Source: Seminavis robusta
Lineage: Eukaryota > Bacillariophyta > Bacillariophyceae > Naviculales > Naviculaceae
DNA length: 20,575 nt
Assembly (NCBI GenBank): GCA_903772945.1
Contig: CAICTM010001932.1
Coordinates: 1-20,575, forward strand
Reading direction: 5' to 3'
This document shows positions 18,503-20,575 of this stretch, piece by piece; positions within the stretch are counted from its first letter, which is position 1, and the number at the start of each line of letters is the position of its first letter. Under the pieces are notes generated by a model. It did no database searches, was not told the DNA's origin, and was given only the letters and a program-made list of their open reading frames with translations. A program made the position numbers and the translations under genes.

Positions 18503-18836
18503 CGTCTCCTAAATCCTTTTGATAGTCTCCTATTTAATGGATTTCGTCTCCTAAAAATAGGAGACGAAACGGATCGTCTCCTAAATCTTTTGTCTCCTCT
18601 TAAAACGTCTCCTATTTTCAACGGATCGTCTCCTAAATCTTTCGGGTCGTCTCCTAAGTGTACAATGTAAATTGTATGGTATCGTCTCCTAAATCTTTCA
18701 GATCGTCTCCTATTTCGAAACTTTCGTCTCCTAATTGGAATGTCTCCTACTGAATCGTCTCCTAAATATAGGAGACGATTGCTTTCGTCTCTTAAATCAT
18801 TTCGATCGTCTCCTATTCCTCGGAGTATCGTCTCCT
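18503..18836. repeat. Array of CGTCTCCTA repeats with two perfect hairpins
   Basis: (C)GTCTCCT or a one-base variant occurs about 16 times on the plus strand: 18503, 18525, 18545, 18575, 18592, 18606, 18627, 18648, 18683, 18704, 18725, 18742, 18756, 18786, 18807 and 18829. It is usually followed by AAAT or ATTT. Two inverted copies (AGGAGACG at 18559 and 18770) pair with the copy just before them. They form the palindromes 18544-18567 and 18755-18778, each TCGTCTCCTA, four A/T bases, then TAGGAGACGA. Spacing varies from about 14 to 35 bp, with a strong tendency to 21. There is no coding frame across it. Confidence 0.85.
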
Positions 18837-19044
18837 AAGTATTTTGCCACGAATGATGTTTCCACAGAGGTCCTGCGCCCGCAATGCAGTGCTTTTTTCG
18901 ATGAGTGACGAATTGAGTCGAGTCTTGAGTCGAGTCGACCGTTTTCCGACCTCAACTCGTGGATTTGCCGCCTTGGTTCTAATTTATTTCCACAGATGAT
19001 GTGCTTTTCTCGAGGAGAACCCAAGAAGACGACAACAAGACAAC

Positions 19045-20295
19045 ATGGATGCGTGGCTACGCCTTTTGAATACATTGAAAACAGATGTGGCAGAATCAGG
19101 AGTAGGAGCAGGAGCAGGCCAAGAAGAAAGAAATCAACGGCCATGGCGGAATTTCAAGCGAATCCGGAGACTTCCCTTGTCCTTTCTTTCCTCGTGATGG
19201 ATGCAGCTGTGTCGCCATTTCCAACGCAGTGCTTCGACGTTTCGTTGACGACAACACCTTTCGCTTGTGGCTCCAAGCGACTGGACGTGTCGCAATCGCG
19301 CGGAAGGATGCGGAATAGAACAAGTTACCGCGGTCCAAGCCGAAGCAGCAGATCAGCGATCACAAGTAGATCATCTTCTCTCTGCTGCGCTTGAAGCTTT
19401 GAGCCTTGGACGACGAGTGGTCTGTCCGACCTGCAAAATTCCAGGAGAAAAGGATGACGCGTGCATGCATATCAAGTGCTCAAATTGCAACACCAATTGG
19501 TGCTACTGCTGTGGGCGCCAACGTGGCATGTTTCGGTACGGTACCGGGGATCGTTGCCTTTCCTCGTGCGATGGTACGGTACCGAGAGCATGTAATATCA
19601 TCAGAACTACCGTTTCTCCAACATTGGCACCGAGTCGCGGGGATACGGCGCCCTCCATGAGTTCCACAAGCGCCGAATCATGTACTTTCTTCGCAAGCTG
19701 AAGGAGCGAATTCCCCGACACTTGTGGGAAGCCATGAGAGCAGCGAGACCAGATTTGTTGGATGGTGTCCCAACCATCGGACGAAAAATCAACTGGGATC
19801 TCATTGACGGCGCTCCTCTTCCTTTGGTTGGGAATACCCTTGAACAGCAAGTTTCGTGGCGGAACGAGATGGACCCAGTTCTAAGCAACCTTGCCGCGAT
19901 GCACGTTCCTCTCCTCAGCCCTGATGAGGCCCGAAGTGGTGATCCAGGCCATGCTCGTCCCGTTCCTCAAGTTCAGGCAGCTCGAGTAGACCCTCCCCTA
20001 CCGAATCGCATGAATCATGATTGGATGGAATTCCGGGGCCTCAGAGAATTTCGGGCAATGAACCGGCGGGTACAGCCCCTTGAAACTATGAATCTCGGGG
20101 GCCTTTTCCTCCCCCGTACCGGTACCGGTACTGATGACTGGGCAACTCGGCAACTCGGCAACTCGGCGCGAAGTGAACTTCAATCGACGTATGGAGAGAC
20201 GACGCATTGACTGGCTTCTTGAACGAATGGAACGTAGCACCGAAGCCGAAGAGAGAGAACGCTTGATGGCCACCATTGCGCAAATCTTGGATTGA
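19045..20295 (+). pseudogene. Broken RING2/IBR-like (RBR E3 ubiquitin ligase-like) gene
   Basis: Coding-like sequence continues through several frames. 19045-19100 (ATG in acaacATGg) reads MDAWLRLLNTLKTDVAESG. About 19110-19315, in another frame, reads SGDFPCPFFPRDGCSCVAIS and then VLRRFVDDNTFRLWLQATGR. About 19316-19530, back in the first frame, reads EALSLGRRVVCPTCKIP, then the cysteine cluster DACMHIKCSNCNTNWCYCCG. About 19596-20150, in the third frame, reads YHQNYRFSNIGTESRGYGAL and RRIMYFLRKLKERIPRHLWE. 20167-20295 reads RREVNFNRRMERRRIDWLLE and ends AQILD-stop. The C-x2-C...C-x4-C-x2-C...C-x-C-C pattern resembles the zinc-binding RING2/IBR module that transfers ubiquitin. No GT-AG intron I tried joins the frames, so I call it a pseudogene; assembly indels are the main alternative. 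Confidence 0.55.
20143..20166 (+). repeat. 8-bp tandem triplication (CAACTCGG)3 in coding sequence
   Basis: CAACTCGG occurs three times head to tail at 20143, 20151 and 20159. Two extra copies add 16 bp, which shifts the frame. With one copy the reading would pass from DDWATR directly into REVNFNRR and on to the stop at 20293-20295. Confidence 0.9.
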
Positions 20296-20575
20296 TAATG
20301 CTGACTACACTTCGAATAGCTCTTCGAATGCACAGTACCGGTACCGGTACATGTAGCGGTAATGCACCGTACCGGTATGCTCGTTCGTGAGACTGAGAGA
20401 CCTCCGTCTTCACAAAGAATTTCGTCTCCTGGAGACGATTTGCTTTAGGGGTAATGGTACCGATGGGGGCAGAGGTTTGAATTATACCCGGCGCGCATTA
20501 CTTAGAAGGCCCTGTAGAAGTCTACGTATTCGACTAGTGTACATGCGTTGACTGTTTCCCGTCAATACAATACTC
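20296..20575. other. 3' flank with GTACCG tracts and one GTCTCC hairpin
   Basis: GTACCGGTACCGGTAC at 20335-20350 and ACCGTACCGGTA at 20366-20377 continue the hexamer family. TCGTCTCCTGGAGACGA at 20422-20438 is a perfect palindrome around one base, using the same GTCTCC core as the array 1.6 kb upstream. No gene is visible before the window ends. Confidence 0.6.

Noticed and set aside
18503..18836. CRISPR-like array
   Set aside because: The repeat is only about 9-10 bp, spacing is irregular, copies occur in both orientations, and the context is eukaryotic.
19536..19604. Intron (GTACGG...CATCAG) joining the cysteine cluster to YHQNYRF in the RBR-like gene
   Set aside because: The donor is in phase 2 but the acceptor needs phase 0, so the frame is not restored; other nearby GT-AG pairs also fail.

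Overview
The window reads as nuclear DNA of a eukaryotic microalga, most likely a diatom. Genes are small and single. They have short GT-AG introns (77-126 bp where I can place them) and Kozak-like ATG contexts, with no operons or Shine-Dalgarno sites. Intergenic DNA is full of the palindromic hexamer tract (GGTACC)n and of TAGCTAGC runs. An ankyrin-linked TRP-like channel and an F-A-A type signal-peptide junction fit a diatom. The diatom call is inference from content; no marker gene is present.

Layout. 1-1446: gene-poor, Q/H-rich low-complexity DNA with a possible small LTR. 1447-3354: a 5'-truncated DDE (pogo/Tc1-like) transposase gene with one likely intron near its 3' end. 3618-4373: a protein with both MPP6 (nuclear exosome cofactor) motifs. 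5492-8238: a four-exon ankyrin-repeat six-transmembrane channel, the best gene here; one 78-bp intron lies inside the pore loop and stays in frame if unspliced. 8239-10032: no gene, degenerate repeats. 10033-10432: a MITE-like element with 22-bp terminal inverted repeats and an 11-bp-periodic CAACACTTTTT interior. 11175-12107: a HAD 5'-nucleotidase-like enzyme with a possible plastid-targeting presequence. 12540-13490 (minus): a cysteine-rich membrane protein of unknown function. 14440-15102 (minus): a protein with a C-terminal motif weakly like the VHL beta domain. 15541-16804: a Golgi-type DXD glycosyltransferase in two exons. 16904-17338 (minus): a small, very charged protein. 17925-18370 (minus): an ankyrin-repeat pseudogene. 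18503-18836: an array of about 16 CGTCTCCTA-type repeats with two perfect hairpins. 19045-20295: a broken gene with a cysteine-rich RING2/IBR-like core, whose reading frame changes at least four times.

The genes do not form a pathway; they look like independent housekeeping or membrane genes separated by transposon and repeat debris. The most interesting points are the pore-loop intron, the GTCTCCTA hairpin array, the phased-repeat MITE, and the ubiquitin-ligase-like gene whose last frame break is explained by an 8-bp unit present in three tandem copies. I do not see a convincing new multi-gene system.
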